DNA of 64,000 nucleotides from Arenibacter troitsensis (GTDB lineage Bacteria; Bacteroidota; Bacteroidia; Flavobacteriales; Flavobacteriaceae), in contig NZ_FXAO01000007.1 in the NCBI RefSeq assembly GCF_900177645.1, positions 1 through 64,000 of the forward strand, read 5' to 3'. The notes beneath the pieces are model-generated. The model worked only from the letters and a program-made list of their open reading frames with translations, was not told the DNA's origin and made no database searches. Positions 47,642 to 57,144 of the stretch are shown here, piece after piece. The translations under genes and the position numbers were made by a program. Position 1 is the first letter of the stretch; every line of letters begins with the position of its first letter.

Positions 47642-48872
47642 TTGTACTATTAATACCTATAGGGTGGGATAAAAAAACATAAAAAAAGATAAAAAACACT
47701 ACCCCCTGTTGTCGTGCCAATAAATCCTCAGTAATAAAAAATATGGAACAGATAGCAAGAAAAAGAAGAAATACATAATTACGTGCTTTCTGAGTAAATG
47801 GCAAATATAAAATTAAAATTAAAAGTATAAGTCCGATTGTGCCATTTGCACTAAGGGTATACAAATACTGATTATGGGAAGAATATCGTTCTCCTGCACA
47901 ATAGAAAAATTCATTTTTCACGTATTGATCATAGAGGGCATTTTTATAATCCCCATTGCTCACACCCAAGATTGGGGCATTTTTGAAAACATCTATAGAA
48001 GTCTTCCATTTGGCCAAACGTAAATTTAAGGCATTTCTTTCATCTTTTTTATCTGTTATTTTAAATTCAGTATGCTTAAATTTTTCTATTTTGGGATAAT
48101 GAAAAGGATTCCTTATATAAAATATACTCATTAAGCATAACATTATGAAGGTACTGGCGATCAATGCTTTTCTGCTTCCATTTAGGATTTGAAGTATAAA
48201 CAGATAAAAAATCAACAAAAAGACAATTATACCAATAAAGGAGTTTAGAAGAAAGATATTAAGGCTGGATAGGGCTGTAATTAGGCCCCATAAAATGTAT
48301 CTTTTATTTTTGAAATACAAGTCATAAGCGAAAACGAGGCCTAAATTTAAAAATAAAGAAACATAGGTCGGATGCCAGTCCTTAAATACCCTGGTTAATC
48401 CGTAATAAGTAAATTTATTGTAAATCGAAGGAGTCAAGAAGATTTCCATTTCCCCTGAAGCCATATAATCTATTATGGAATATAGGTTTGCAAATAGAAT
48501 GCAAGCAATTAGGGAAAAAATAAAACATTTTTTTATGTTGGAAACCATTTTGTAGGTCAACTTTACTCCAATGAAGGAAATCGGTATTAGGAGATAGGAG
48601 ATATTTCGTCCAATGAATTTAAATTGGCCGTTAACATTATTGGTGTAAACCAATCCAATCAAAAAAAGCGTAAAAAAGGCAAATAACAATATGGTGCCTT
48701 TTGGGATTTCATTAAAAGCGTTATATCCCTTAACGAAAAAGAGCCAATTCACAAATAATAGTGCCACAATAATTCCTTCCAAATTATAGAATCCCGAAGG
48801 AATTATCGCAGCTAGTACTGATAGCAACACAGAGTGAATAGAGAATGCCTTTTTTTGTTTAAAGTCTATCAT
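47631..48872 (-). CDS. O-antigen ligase/polymerase-like membrane protein (Wzy/WaaL type)
   Basis: 413 residues, about 10-11 membrane helices, with a large loop of about 80 residues (about 245-330). The loop contains NLRLAKWKTSIDVFKNAPILGVSNGDYKNALYDQY and ends YSSHNQYLYTLSANG. The R-x-x-x-W ... LG-x-x-x-G ... HN-x-YL pattern is typical of the Wzy_C/O-antigen ligase family. ATG 48872 is chosen; a TTG one codon earlier is also in frame. It overlaps the dehydrogenase-fusion gene by 14 bp. A second polymerase-like protein at 53575-54777 suggests one is the polymerase and the other a ligase. Confidence 0.82.
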   Translation of the reverse strand: MIDFKQKKAFSIHSVLLSVLAAIIPSGFYNLEGIIVALLFVNWLFFVKGYNAFNEIPKGTILLFAFFTLFLIGLVYTNNVNGQFKFIGRNISYLLIPISFIGVKLTYKMVSNIKKCFIFSLIACILFANLYSIIDYMASGEMEIFLTPSIYNKFTYYGLTRVFKDWHPTYVSLFLNLGLVFAYDLYFKNKRYILWGLITALSSLNIFLLNSFIGIIVFLLIFYLFILQILNGSRKALIASTFIMLCLMSIFYIRNPFHYPKIEKFKHTEFKITDKKDERNALNLRLAKWKTSIDVFKNAPILGVSNGDYKNALYDQYVKNEFFYCAGERYSSHNQYLYTLSANGTIGLILLILILYLPFTQKARNYVFLLFLAICSIFFITEDLLARQQGVVFFIFFYVFLSHPIGINSTNEK

Positions 48873-51012
48873 CAATTTTTTGTGGCAACCCAGTTTTTAA
48901 ACTATCCTGAATCTTAAATGTAACCAGGGTAGTGTTATAAATAGATTCAAAGCTTATAGGACTATTCTTTTCCGAAGTCAACGCATCGATAAACGCCAGT
49001 ATTTCCTGCTTATGTCCTTTGCCAGCCAACTTTAATTTTTCCACCTTATTTCCACTATGGAAAACCCCATCTCTAAAATCATTGATAATTCCAACTTTCC
49101 CAGCACAAAATACCTCTATATGTTCTTTTGGCAAGGATTTATCACCATTGGCCACATATATTAGATTTCCAATGGAACCATCACTAAACTTCACCAAAAC
49201 GTTAATATTATCAGCAACCGTAATTAATGAATTTTCTGAAGTAATACAATCAGCAAAAATAGAAACAGGTTTTGCATCGGTGAAGAATTGCATTAAATCT
49301 ATGAAATGGCACATTTCTCCAACTATTCTTCCTCCCCCTACTTCTTCTATCTGCGTCCAATGATCCTTTGGGATATAGCCGGCATTTACCCTAATATTCA
49401 TAACCAATGGCTCATTAGCTCCTTTCAATCGATTTTTAATTTCTTGGGCAATTGGGGAGAACCTTCGGTTAAATCCAACCATTAGCTTGGAAGTATTCCC
49501 GTTATATACCTTTTTAACCTCCTCCAGCTCTGCATAATTCATGGCCAAAGGTTTTTCTACAAATATGTGCTTGTTGGCCTTAATGCCTTCTATAACATAT
49601 TTCGCATGTGAATTGTGTGGGGTAGCAATGAAGACAGTATTAATTTCCGGGTTAGAATACACATCAGAAGTATTAGAAGATGCCTTGTTAAATCCAAACT
49701 TCTCGGCCACATTCTTTGCTGTAATACCTTTGGTTGTAACTACAGTATCCAGTGAGCCATGCCCCGTTTTTACGTAGGGAATCAAATAACTCTGCGCAAA
49801 ACTTCCTGCCCCTATAAAGCCAGCATTAATTTTGGATATAGGTGTAGCATTTACATTATAAATTGTTTTTAATTTATCTTCATTATCACCGTATTTAAGC
49901 AGAATACCTATATGGGGTTCCTTTATTTTTCCCAATACTATATCATATGCCTTTTCAGCCTCTGCAATATCAAACACATGGGTAATTAGTGGTTTGAGAT
50001 TAATAGTTTTTCTAGCCAATAATTGTAAAAATGCTTCCATGTTCCGTTGTTCGGTCCAACGTACATAGGCATAGGGATAATCGATTCCTTCTTCTTCATA
50101 ACTTACGTCGTATCTTCCAGGACCGTAAGAACAAGAAAGTTTTAATTCCAGCTCTTTTCTATAGAAGTGCGGGTCTCTTGGGATATCCATTTTAACGGCA
50201 CCAACAACTATTACTTTTCCTTTTTTCTTTGTAATTTCTGCTGAGAGCTCTATTGGGTCGTTTGTGGGAGCAGCGGCAGTAATAATAACACTGTCAAACC
50301 CATGTCCTTTTGTGAAATTTTCAACGGCTGCCATTAAATTTGCTTCATTCCTGAGCATAGATACTATGGCTCCATTCTCCTTGGATATTTCTACCAGTTT
50401 TGGAGATAAGTCTATCCCAAATACATTACATCCATTGGCGTTTAAAAGCTGACAGGTAATTTGCCCTAAAAGTCCTAAACCAATAACACAGATATTTTCG
50501 CCTAAGGTTGGGTTTGCTTGTCTCACCCCTTGCAACGCTATAGCCCCAAGTGTGGTAAAACTTGCCTCTTCAAAGGTTACACCATCGGGTATTTTGGCTA
50601 CTAAATTTTGAGGGATTGCCACCACTTCCGCATGGGAGGCGTAATCTTGACCTGCACAGGCGACCCTATCTCCTGGTTTAAATACACCTTTTGTATCCAT
50701 AGTTGCGTGTACCACACCAGATGTACTATATCCTAGAGCTTTTAAGGAGTCTAATTTGGTTTTAACCTTATCAAGTGTTGCTTTTAAACCTTCCTTTTTA
50801 ATATTTTGAAGCACTTGTGCTACCAAATCTGGACGTTGTCTGGCCTTCCCTAATAAATTAGCTTTTCCAACACTCACTGTACTTCTTTCTGTTCCTGCAC
50901 TTATTAGTGAAAACTTATTCTCGACCAACACGGTACCTTTAGAAAGTGATGGTACAGGTACATCATCTACAAACAGTTCTCCAGTTTTAAAATTTTGTAT
51001 GACTTGTTTCAT
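48859..51012 (-). CDS. bi-domain oxidoreductase: Zn-dependent alcohol dehydrogenase fused to Gfo/Idh/MocA
   Basis: 717 residues. The N-terminal part (about 1-375) is a medium-chain dehydrogenase: SLISAGTERSTV, GYSTSGVV, FKPGDRVACAGQDYASHAEVV and the Rossmann motif VIGLGLLGQITCQLL. The C-terminal part (about 393-715) is Gfo/Idh/MocA with AGFIGAGSFAQSYL, the catalytic EKP (VEKPLAMNYAEL) and GFNRRFSP. Such fusions recur in exopolysaccharide loci of many phyla and are thought to act on a sugar nucleotide, oxidising and then reducing different carbons. No substrate is established. The usual structural-zinc cysteines are not obvious. It overlaps the polymerase-like gene by 14 bp and follows a second Gfo/Idh gene by 13 bp. 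Confidence 0.88.
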   Translation of the reverse strand: MKQVIQNFKTGELFVDDVPVPSLSKGTVLVENKFSLISAGTERSTVSVGKANLLGKARQRPDLVAQVLQNIKKEGLKATLDKVKTKLDSLKALGYSTSGVVHATMDTKGVFKPGDRVACAGQDYASHAEVVAIPQNLVAKIPDGVTFEEASFTTLGAIALQGVRQANPTLGENICVIGLGLLGQITCQLLNANGCNVFGIDLSPKLVEISKENGAIVSMLRNEANLMAAVENFTKGHGFDSVIITAAAPTNDPIELSAEITKKKGKVIVVGAVKMDIPRDPHFYRKELELKLSCSYGPGRYDVSYEEEGIDYPYAYVRWTEQRNMEAFLQLLARKTINLKPLITHVFDIAEAEKAYDIVLGKIKEPHIGILLKYGDNEDKLKTIYNVNATPISKINAGFIGAGSFAQSYLIPYVKTGHGSLDTVVTTKGITAKNVAEKFGFNKASSNTSDVYSNPEINTVFIATPHNSHAKYVIEGIKANKHIFVEKPLAMNYAELEEVKKVYNGNTSKLMVGFNRRFSPIAQEIKNRLKGANEPLVMNIRVNAGYIPKDHWTQIEEVGGGRIVGEMCHFIDLMQFFTDAKPVSIFADCITSENSLITVADNINVLVKFSDGSIGNLIYVANGDKSLPKEHIEVFCAGKVGIINDFRDGVFHSGNKVEKLKLAGKGHKQEILAFIDALTSEKNSPISFESIYNTTLVTFKIQDSLKTGLPQKIDDRL

Positions 51013-51025
51013 TTATTAATTGGTC

Positions 51026-52477
51026 TTAATTATATTCATTTAACATTTTACTTATGGCATCCTTGCAGTCAAAATGGTTGGTAGTATTCTTAAACATTTC
51101 GGACACATATAAAGTCGTTAATGCTGTTTTTATTAAATCATTTATACTATAACGGAATTCAGTTTTATTATGATAAAGTTCCATAACATGTCTGTACATT
51201 TCATCATGCCCTTTGCTACGGAGAATTTTATTAAAATTCTCCTTTCTCCCATTGTTATGGATTATATATGTTCTTAAATAATCATCAATAAAATATGATT
51301 CATCTTTTGTTCTAATTTCTATTTTTTCCTGAACTCCCCTAAGAGCATTACCTTTATCAGAAACTGTAAGATTGACCAATGAGCCATTACTGTAAAGAAT
51401 TGAGGTTGTGAAGGTTTCATCTTTGGTGTTGCTTTTTAGCATTGTAATTTCGGCGGGTATTTCATCTTCTAACCAATAATTACATAAATCAATCCAATGT
51501 GTTAAATTACCCGTTATTCTTGTTCCCTGATTTTGCCAAAAATACCAATGATTTTCACTAATTAAAATTTCTTTTACAGAAATATTGATAATAGCCCTTT
51601 GTCCATTAAGCCTTTTCTTTATTATCTGATTTATTTTTATGAATCTTCTATTGTATCCTATTTCAATATTTGCTCCTTTTCTATAAAGGTTTGCCAAATT
51701 CGCAATGTCTATTAAAGTAACGCAAGGGGGCTTTTCTATAAATATTAAACTTTTTGGATTTTGATGGTATATTTCTTCTGCAATTCGTGTGTGATCAGAA
51801 TGATAGGTTGCAATAATGGCCATTGGTTTGGAGACCTTCCTCAAAACATGATAGCTGTCTTGAGGTACAATGCCATTATAAATATAACCATACTTTTTTT
51901 TATAAAATGATGAAATATTTGCAATGTAATCAACGCAAAATATTTTTTCAAGTTTTTTTATGTTCGGTGCTATATATACCCTAGAATAATCCCCAAGACC
52001 ATAGATGAATACCCCTTCTCCAAATATGGTCTCCCCAGAAACCAATTGTGGCAATTCTTTGATTGCTAATTGAATGGTTTTATTTGTGTTTAAGGAATCA
52101 TCGTAATAGGGTAAAAATTGATTGAACAAGTTATCTGGTATATTCGATGCTTTTGGCACATCATCCCACTCTATAAAAATATTCTTAACTATGAAATCAT
52201 CAATATTTTCCGACGTTTGAGTACTATAATTTATATATATTTTGTCCTTATATTTTAGTCTTATAGTTGTATGGTATTTATTGAAAACAAATTGTTTGTC
52301 TCTTTTAGAATTAATTTTGGCAAAAGTTCTCGAAATACCTTCCGCCATAACAAAAAAAACGAATTTCCTAATTTTATTTTCAACTGCTGGGCGGTCATTG
52401 GATTGATTGATTTTGAATTGTTGCACTTCAATTATTTCATCGTAGACCAAATCGCTTAACTTATGAATCTCAATCAT
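51026..52477 (-). CDS. divergent Gfo/Idh/MocA-family oxidoreductase with an extra N-terminal domain
   Basis: 483 residues. The first ~155 residues (ENKIRKFVFFVMAEGISRTFAKINSKRDKQ, then YHTTIRLKYKDKIYINYSTQ) are an extra beta-rich domain I do not recognise. The rest parallels the Gfo/Idh half of the adjacent fusion protein: FIYGLGDYSRVYIAPNIK for the nucleotide loop, FIEKPPCVTLIDIANL for the catalytic EKP, IEIGYNRRFIKINQIIKKRL, and ITGNLTHWIDLCNYWL against GEMCHFIDLMQFF. The glycine motif is altered (GLGDYS rather than GxGxxG/A), so cofactor binding may be weak. It overlaps the GT4 gene by 8 bp. Partner, regulator or second enzyme to the fusion protein are all possible. Confidence 0.8.
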   Translation of the reverse strand: MIEIHKLSDLVYDEIIEVQQFKINQSNDRPAVENKIRKFVFFVMAEGISRTFAKINSKRDKQFVFNKYHTTIRLKYKDKIYINYSTQTSENIDDFIVKNIFIEWDDVPKASNIPDNLFNQFLPYYDDSLNTNKTIQLAIKELPQLVSGETIFGEGVFIYGLGDYSRVYIAPNIKKLEKIFCVDYIANISSFYKKKYGYIYNGIVPQDSYHVLRKVSKPMAIIATYHSDHTRIAEEIYHQNPKSLIFIEKPPCVTLIDIANLANLYRKGANIEIGYNRRFIKINQIIKKRLNGQRAIINISVKEILISENHWYFWQNQGTRITGNLTHWIDLCNYWLEDEIPAEITMLKSNTKDETFTTSILYSNGSLVNLTVSDKGNALRGVQEKIEIRTKDESYFIDDYLRTYIIHNNGRKENFNKILRSKGHDEMYRHVMELYHNKTEFRYSINDLIKTALTTLYVSEMFKNTTNHFDCKDAISKMLNEYN

Positions 52478-53594
52478 TGATTTTTTTGTTAATTATAGTC
52501 ATAAAAATTTTATGAACATTTTTGTTAAATATGGATGCTGTATATCTTTCATTAAATTGATCAACACAGTTTTTGCTTAATGTTTTTAAATGCTCTTGAT
52601 CACTTAAAAGTGAAATTATTTTCAGAGCTAATTGTTCGGGGTCGTTTTTCTGTATTATAATTCCGGTTTCATCATCGATGATTTCTGGTATTGCCCCCTC
52701 ATTAGTTGTTATTACTGGTAATCCATTTTGTAATGCTTCCAATATAACCAATGGGAATGCATCGTTTAATGTAGGATGAACGAATATTTTTGTATTTTCC
52801 AGGAAGATGCTTTTCTCTTTTCCCAATTTTTTTCCATGGATAATCACATTTTGTTCTAGTTTATACTTTACAATTAAGCGTTTAACTTCTCTTAAAATTT
52901 GATTATTAACCGTATCGCCTACTATGTTGACCTTTATGGTTGGGATATGGTCTTTAACCAGTTTTATAGCCTGCAATAAGATAAATATTCCTTTGGATGG
53001 AAATAAATTGGACAAAAATAGCACATCGTCTTTTTTTTCGGTAATAGGAAATGTTTGGATGGGATATTGATTTATAATACCATTGGGTAGAACATATATG
53101 ATCGCATTTTTTAATTGCAAAGGGTGTAATTCACGTCTTACGAGGCCATCTGAAAGGTGTATTATTGCTGAATTATTAAATACCCATTTATATATGTTTC
53201 TAACGAATGGATTTTTTTGGACGTTATCGGATATGCCCTTACCATGCAAATGATATATAGGTTTGATTCTCAATAATTTAATTATAAAAACGAAAATTAG
53301 ATCTCTGTAAAAAGTGTTATTTGCAGGTGATATGGTAAAGTAAACAAATTGTGGTTTAATTTTAATCCCTTTCAACAAAAGTTCATAGGCTATTTTTAAA
53401 GTTCTTAAAACTTTTTTCAGATTGAGTTTTGATAAGGTCGTAAGGTCTTCAGAAAATTTCAATTCTACGACATCCTTTATGTATTCCTCATCAAATATTG
53501 ATAAATTAAATATATGTTTATTGATAACGGACACTCCATGAACTGGAGGTGGAAACTGTATCAAAAAAAGAATTTTAGACTTTTGATTTTCCAT
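52470..53594 (-). CDS. glycosyltransferase family 4 protein
   Basis: 374 residues. The N-terminal half starts KILFLIQFPPPVHGVSVINKHIF, and the C-terminal GT-B donor domain has VLFLSNLFPSKGIFILLQAIKLV and VNIVGD. The closing FVHPTLNDAFPLVILEALQNGLPVITTNEGAIPEII contains the E-x7-E-type nucleotide-sugar motif of GT4. It adds a sugar to the lipid-linked repeat unit in the cytoplasm; the donor is not predictable. It overlaps the flanking genes by 8 and 20 bp. Confidence 0.9.
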   Translation of the reverse strand: MENQKSKILFLIQFPPPVHGVSVINKHIFNLSIFDEEYIKDVVELKFSEDLTTLSKLNLKKVLRTLKIAYELLLKGIKIKPQFVYFTISPANNTFYRDLIFVFIIKLLRIKPIYHLHGKGISDNVQKNPFVRNIYKWVFNNSAIIHLSDGLVRRELHPLQLKNAIIYVLPNGIINQYPIQTFPITEKKDDVLFLSNLFPSKGIFILLQAIKLVKDHIPTIKVNIVGDTVNNQILREVKRLIVKYKLEQNVIIHGKKLGKEKSIFLENTKIFVHPTLNDAFPLVILEALQNGLPVITTNEGAIPEIIDDETGIIIQKNDPEQLALKIISLLSDQEHLKTLSKNCVDQFNERYTASIFNKNVHKIFMTIINKKIND

Positions 53595-54777
53595 AAAATA
53601 TATAGGTGAAATATATGAGCCAAAAGCAAATTGCGGAATGGGGAACCTCTAGGATTACGTTAAAGGAAACCCATGCAATTAATCCAAATAGTGCATAGAA
53701 AAGAAATAATTCCTCCCGGTCATTGCTTTTGGGGACTATAAAAATTTGTTTTAAAAAGTTTTTTAAAGGGATAAGTATTAAAAAAGCAGGAAGTAAACCT
53801 ATGTGATGTACTATGGTTAAAAATGAATTATGAGGTGGGGTAACCCATCTTTCAAATTCGTTATTAACGCCTGTAAGCATAAAAGTAGAGTTGATCTTAT
53901 CTGCTAAAGTTTGTGCAAATTCAATGGTCATGTAAGGCAACCCAAAACCATTCCCGAAAATCAACCAGTTTTTTGAAACCGAAGTTTCTAGAACATGATT
54001 CCAATACATTAATCGCCAACTTGCATTTGCATCTGTAAATTGAGGCAACTGTAATAAAAGCATCATTACAACACCCAAAACTCCAAGTGTTATAAACCGT
54101 ATTTTTGGAGAAAATGAAATATAAAAATGTACTAGTACTATGGCAAATACTGCGAAAAATGATGATGAATGCCCTAACAAGGCCGATGTTAATAAGGTAA
54201 GGGAAAGTAATGTAATTTTTTTAAGTCCTTTGTAATACACTAATACATATCCACCGTATATTATAATTCCCATGACACCAACTGCGGACAAATAGGAGAA
54301 TCCTTTTAATGGAGAGTAATTTGGTATTGTAATATAGAGGTAAGCAAAATATAGTAGTTGAAGAATTATGGAAATCTTAGCTAGTTTTTTGATAAAGGTT
54401 ATAGCAGCGATAATGTTCTCTTTTTTTTGAAATACCTTATTAGCTATAATATAGGAACAGGTAAGGTAAAAAAAAAGAAAGAATTGTCTCATAATCATTA
54501 CAAAATATACTCCTTTCCATTTTAGAAACGTTACAGAATATATTAAATAAAGTAGTGCCAATAGAATCAGTAAAAAAATGGAGGGGAATTTTGTTCGCAA
54601 CGAGCTTTTATGAATAGAAAATAATGTCGCGACCACCAATAGAAAATCGTGTATAAAAATGGGCTCGATTACGGCCATTTTTGAAAATTTTCTATCAAAA
54701 AGCAAAAGTGCAATTATTAAAAAAATGAAAATTGCACTTTCAGGTTGTCTAATTATTTTTATTTTCCCTATTTCCAA
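53575..54777 (-). CDS. O-antigen polymerase-like membrane protein (Wzy type)
   Basis: 400 residues with about 11 hydrophobic segments, starting SAIFIFLIIALLLFDRKF. A periplasmic loop around 235-310 (SWRLMYWNHVLETSVSKNWLIFGNGFGLPY ... TPPHNSFLTIVHHIG) has the W-x-x-x-L/GxGxG-x-P...HNSFL pattern of Wzy/O-antigen ligase proteins. It is unrelated in detail to the second such protein at 47631-48872. The start appears to be TTG at 54777, 3 bp after the pyruvyl transferase stop; the next Met would cut off the first helix. It overlaps the GT4 gene by 20 bp. Confidence 0.82.
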   Translation of the reverse strand: MEIGKIKIIRQPESAIFIFLIIALLLFDRKFSKMAVIEPIFIHDFLLVVATLFSIHKSSLRTKFPSIFLLILLALLYLIYSVTFLKWKGVYFVMIMRQFFLFFYLTCSYIIANKVFQKKENIIAAITFIKKLAKISIILQLLYFAYLYITIPNYSPLKGFSYLSAVGVMGIIIYGGYVLVYYKGLKKITLLSLTLLTSALLGHSSSFFAVFAIVLVHFYISFSPKIRFITLGVLGVVMMLLLQLPQFTDANASWRLMYWNHVLETSVSKNWLIFGNGFGLPYMTIEFAQTLADKINSTFMLTGVNNEFERWVTPPHNSFLTIVHHIGLLPAFLILIPLKNFLKQIFIVPKSNDREELFLFYALFGLIAWVSFNVILEVPHSAICFWLIYFTYIFYGKSKV

Positions 54778-54780
54778 ACT

Positions 54781-56067
54781 CTATTGTCCTAAATTACGGA
54801 ACATTTCATTTAGTTCCTCTCTAAATTGTTTAACCTTCCTCTTCAATTGAAATCTAATTTCAGTATCGTTTATTAAGATTGCTTCAATATTTTTCGTTAA
54901 TTCTTTACTTTTTAAATGGTTAATATCGTGAACGAAATTTTCAAATCCTAGCATTTTCATGACTCCTTGGGTTTTAAAGCCCTGATACCGGATAGCGATG
55001 ATTGGTGTTCCTGCATTTGCAGCCAAAATACAAGAGTGGAGCCTAGTGCCAATTAGCATTTTACACTTTGCATATACCCCGACCATTTCATTTGCATTAA
55101 AATCATCTTTTAATACCAACGAATTGACACCTTTTATATTTAATTTTTTCTGTACAAGATAAATAAGATCTAAATCACTTTTACCATGATGTTTTACTGT
55201 AACTTGAGGTACAAAAACAGGAAATAAGTTGAATTTTTTAAAGGCTATTTCAATTGAGAGAACAAGGTTATTAATATATTTTTCTTTGGCATTTTTAGGA
55301 TTCTTGTTTTCGGGAAACGTCCAATTTACAACCGTAACCCCCAATATCTCTTTCTCTTTTGTAATACTCAAATCAATATGAACATCCTTTTTCTCGATAA
55401 AGAAGGCACAATCCGGTACCAACGTAATATTTTTTAGTCTATACTTGTTAAGCAGCTTTAGGGACAATTCTTCCCTTACAACAACCTGATTGCATAAGGC
55501 AATATACTTCATGGCATATTTTTCACTTTTTCTACTGGCAAAACTACCTATGCTTTGGCCCAAGACCACAATTGGTTTTCCTAATTTGTAGGCAACACTT
55601 ATAGGTTGTAGTGTACGCCATAAAAAAAGATTGCCTCTTAAATCTTCTTTATCATTAAATATAAACTGCCCACCTTTAACAATTACCAAATCTGCACATT
55701 TAAGTAAACTGTATGCTTTATACTGCCTTCCTCCAAAAATTTTTCCTATAATTCCATATTTGGAAATTAGGAGTTGAAAATAATCTTTGCACAACCTTAT
55801 GGCTGCAATGGCATTTACCATGATAGACGTTTCTCCACCTATATACGGTGTTGGCAAAATCCCTTGAATTATCTCAATATCATTTGTTTTCATTTTTCTA
55901 TTATGATGCCAAAAGTGAGAATCTTTTTCTCTAAAGGTTGATAAAAGAGTAATTCGTGCATTAGGATAAAATTCTTTTAAACCATCAACTGTAGCCTGGG
56001 TAATTGCCAAGTCACCTTTATTGGAATCGGAATAACCATGTGTAATTACAATATTTTTTTTGCTCAT
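54781..56067 (-). CDS. polysaccharide pyruvyl transferase family protein
   Basis: 428 residues. It begins KKNIVITHGYSDSNKGDLAITQATVDGLKEFYPNARITLLSTF, the GxxNxGDxAI start of the CsaB/PssM/EpsO family. The end has the donor-site region GTRLHSCILAANAGTPIIAIRYQGFKTQGVMKMLGFENFV, with the conserved RLHSxIxA. These enzymes add a pyruvate ketal from phosphoenolpyruvate to a sugar of an exopolysaccharide or wall polymer, giving a negative charge. ATG 56067 is preferred over an in-frame TTG at 56085. The 159 bp spacer before it is AT-rich with no clear signal. Confidence 0.9.
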   Translation of the reverse strand: MSKKNIVITHGYSDSNKGDLAITQATVDGLKEFYPNARITLLSTFREKDSHFWHHNRKMKTNDIEIIQGILPTPYIGGETSIMVNAIAAIRLCKDYFQLLISKYGIIGKIFGGRQYKAYSLLKCADLVIVKGGQFIFNDKEDLRGNLFLWRTLQPISVAYKLGKPIVVLGQSIGSFASRKSEKYAMKYIALCNQVVVREELSLKLLNKYRLKNITLVPDCAFFIEKKDVHIDLSITKEKEILGVTVVNWTFPENKNPKNAKEKYINNLVLSIEIAFKKFNLFPVFVPQVTVKHHGKSDLDLIYLVQKKLNIKGVNSLVLKDDFNANEMVGVYAKCKMLIGTRLHSCILAANAGTPIIAIRYQGFKTQGVMKMLGFENFVHDINHLKSKELTKNIEAILINDTEIRFQLKRKVKQFREELNEMFRNLGQ

Positions 56068-56226
56068 AATCCTGTTTTTGGTCAAAAAAACAGAAACATC
56101 AATGTAATCAAGTTACCTCATAGTTATATTTGATTTTATAATGTAATTATATAATTAACTAATTTACATGGGCATAACCTTAATTTAACATATAAAGACA
56201 TGACAAATTTTTTTAATTTCAATGGC

Positions 56227-57144
56227 CTACTTTAATAAGTTAGCGGCATTCTTTAAAGCTTCATTAATTATATACCCAACCTTATTTTTGACTTTAAAAA
56301 CGCCAGCCTGTTCAAGCATTATTTGATAATCCTTAAAATAAATTTGTTCAAAAAGCATTATGTTTTTTGCGTCTTTAGCTAATTTTTTACTTGTTCTATC
56401 GTTCAAATAAATAAATTCGTTTAATGGGGCACTTTTAACGCCTGTTTCCGTTGATAATGGAAGGTAATGAACTGGTTGCCATGGCGGAGTAATTCTCCTT
56501 TTGAATTTTAGTTTATGCTTGGAAATATATTCAGGATCCAAAAGTGGAATATTATAAGAATAGATTCTGATGGGTCTAAGGTATGGATATACATAACCAT
56601 GATTATCAATAATGGCAAGATCATCGGACCAAATATTGTTTTTAGACATATCCTTTAATATGGCATTCGTTTTTCCTGTTCCTCTCCACCCCATAAGGAC
56701 ATCAACTTTTCCATCTTTATAGATTGAAGAGGCATGGACAAATGTTGCGTTACAATTCAAAAGTAATAGTTGAAGAAGTGGTTCTATAATTTCATCCGTT
56801 ATGTGTCTTCCTGGAGTTGTTCTTTTAAAGGGTATTCTACCTCTTTTAACTTTTGTAGGTATACCCACCGTTAAAGATTTTTCCGAATCCCGAATAAAAT
56901 AATGCCCACTTTTTAAAACCAAAGTATTCTCGTCATAAAAGGCGTCTTTACCTAATTCTACAGTTTTTTTAATTTTGGGAATTACATCACTAACATTAAT
57001 TTTTAAATGGTATTTTGGAGCTTCAATGGTATTGTCGAAGTTATGGTATATCATTTTTAAAAATGACTCACAGGAACTATTTACGGTTCCATAAACGGAA
57101 ACATTTATTCTTTGAGCTACTGAAAATTCTTTTATTAACTTCAT
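56227..57144 (-). CDS. HprK-like P-loop protein, copy 1
   Basis: 305 residues, soluble. An N-terminal region of about 130 residues, not recognised, is followed by an HPr-kinase/PEPCK-like core. The core has FVHASSIYKDGKV (HASS at about 137-140), Walker A GWRGTGKT (152-159) and WSDDLAII (SDD at 173-175), the acidic pair typical of HprK-related proteins. The protein is too short and lacks the HPr-kinase C-terminal motif in full. It is therefore unlikely to phosphorylate HPr, and no PTS gene is near. Its paralog is encoded immediately upstream with an ATGA overlap (57141-57144). HprK-like proteins occur in other polysaccharide and peptide-modification loci with unknown roles. Confidence 0.75.
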   Translation of the reverse strand: MKLIKEFSVAQRINVSVYGTVNSSCESFLKMIYHNFDNTIEAPKYHLKINVSDVIPKIKKTVELGKDAFYDENTLVLKSGHYFIRDSEKSLTVGIPTKVKRGRIPFKRTTPGRHITDEIIEPLLQLLLLNCNATFVHASSIYKDGKVDVLMGWRGTGKTNAILKDMSKNNIWSDDLAIIDNHGYVYPYLRPIRIYSYNIPLLDPEYISKHKLKFKRRITPPWQPVHYLPLSTETGVKSAPLNEFIYLNDRTSKKLAKDAKNIMLFEQIYFKDYQIMLEQAGVFKVKNKVGYIINEALKNAANLLK

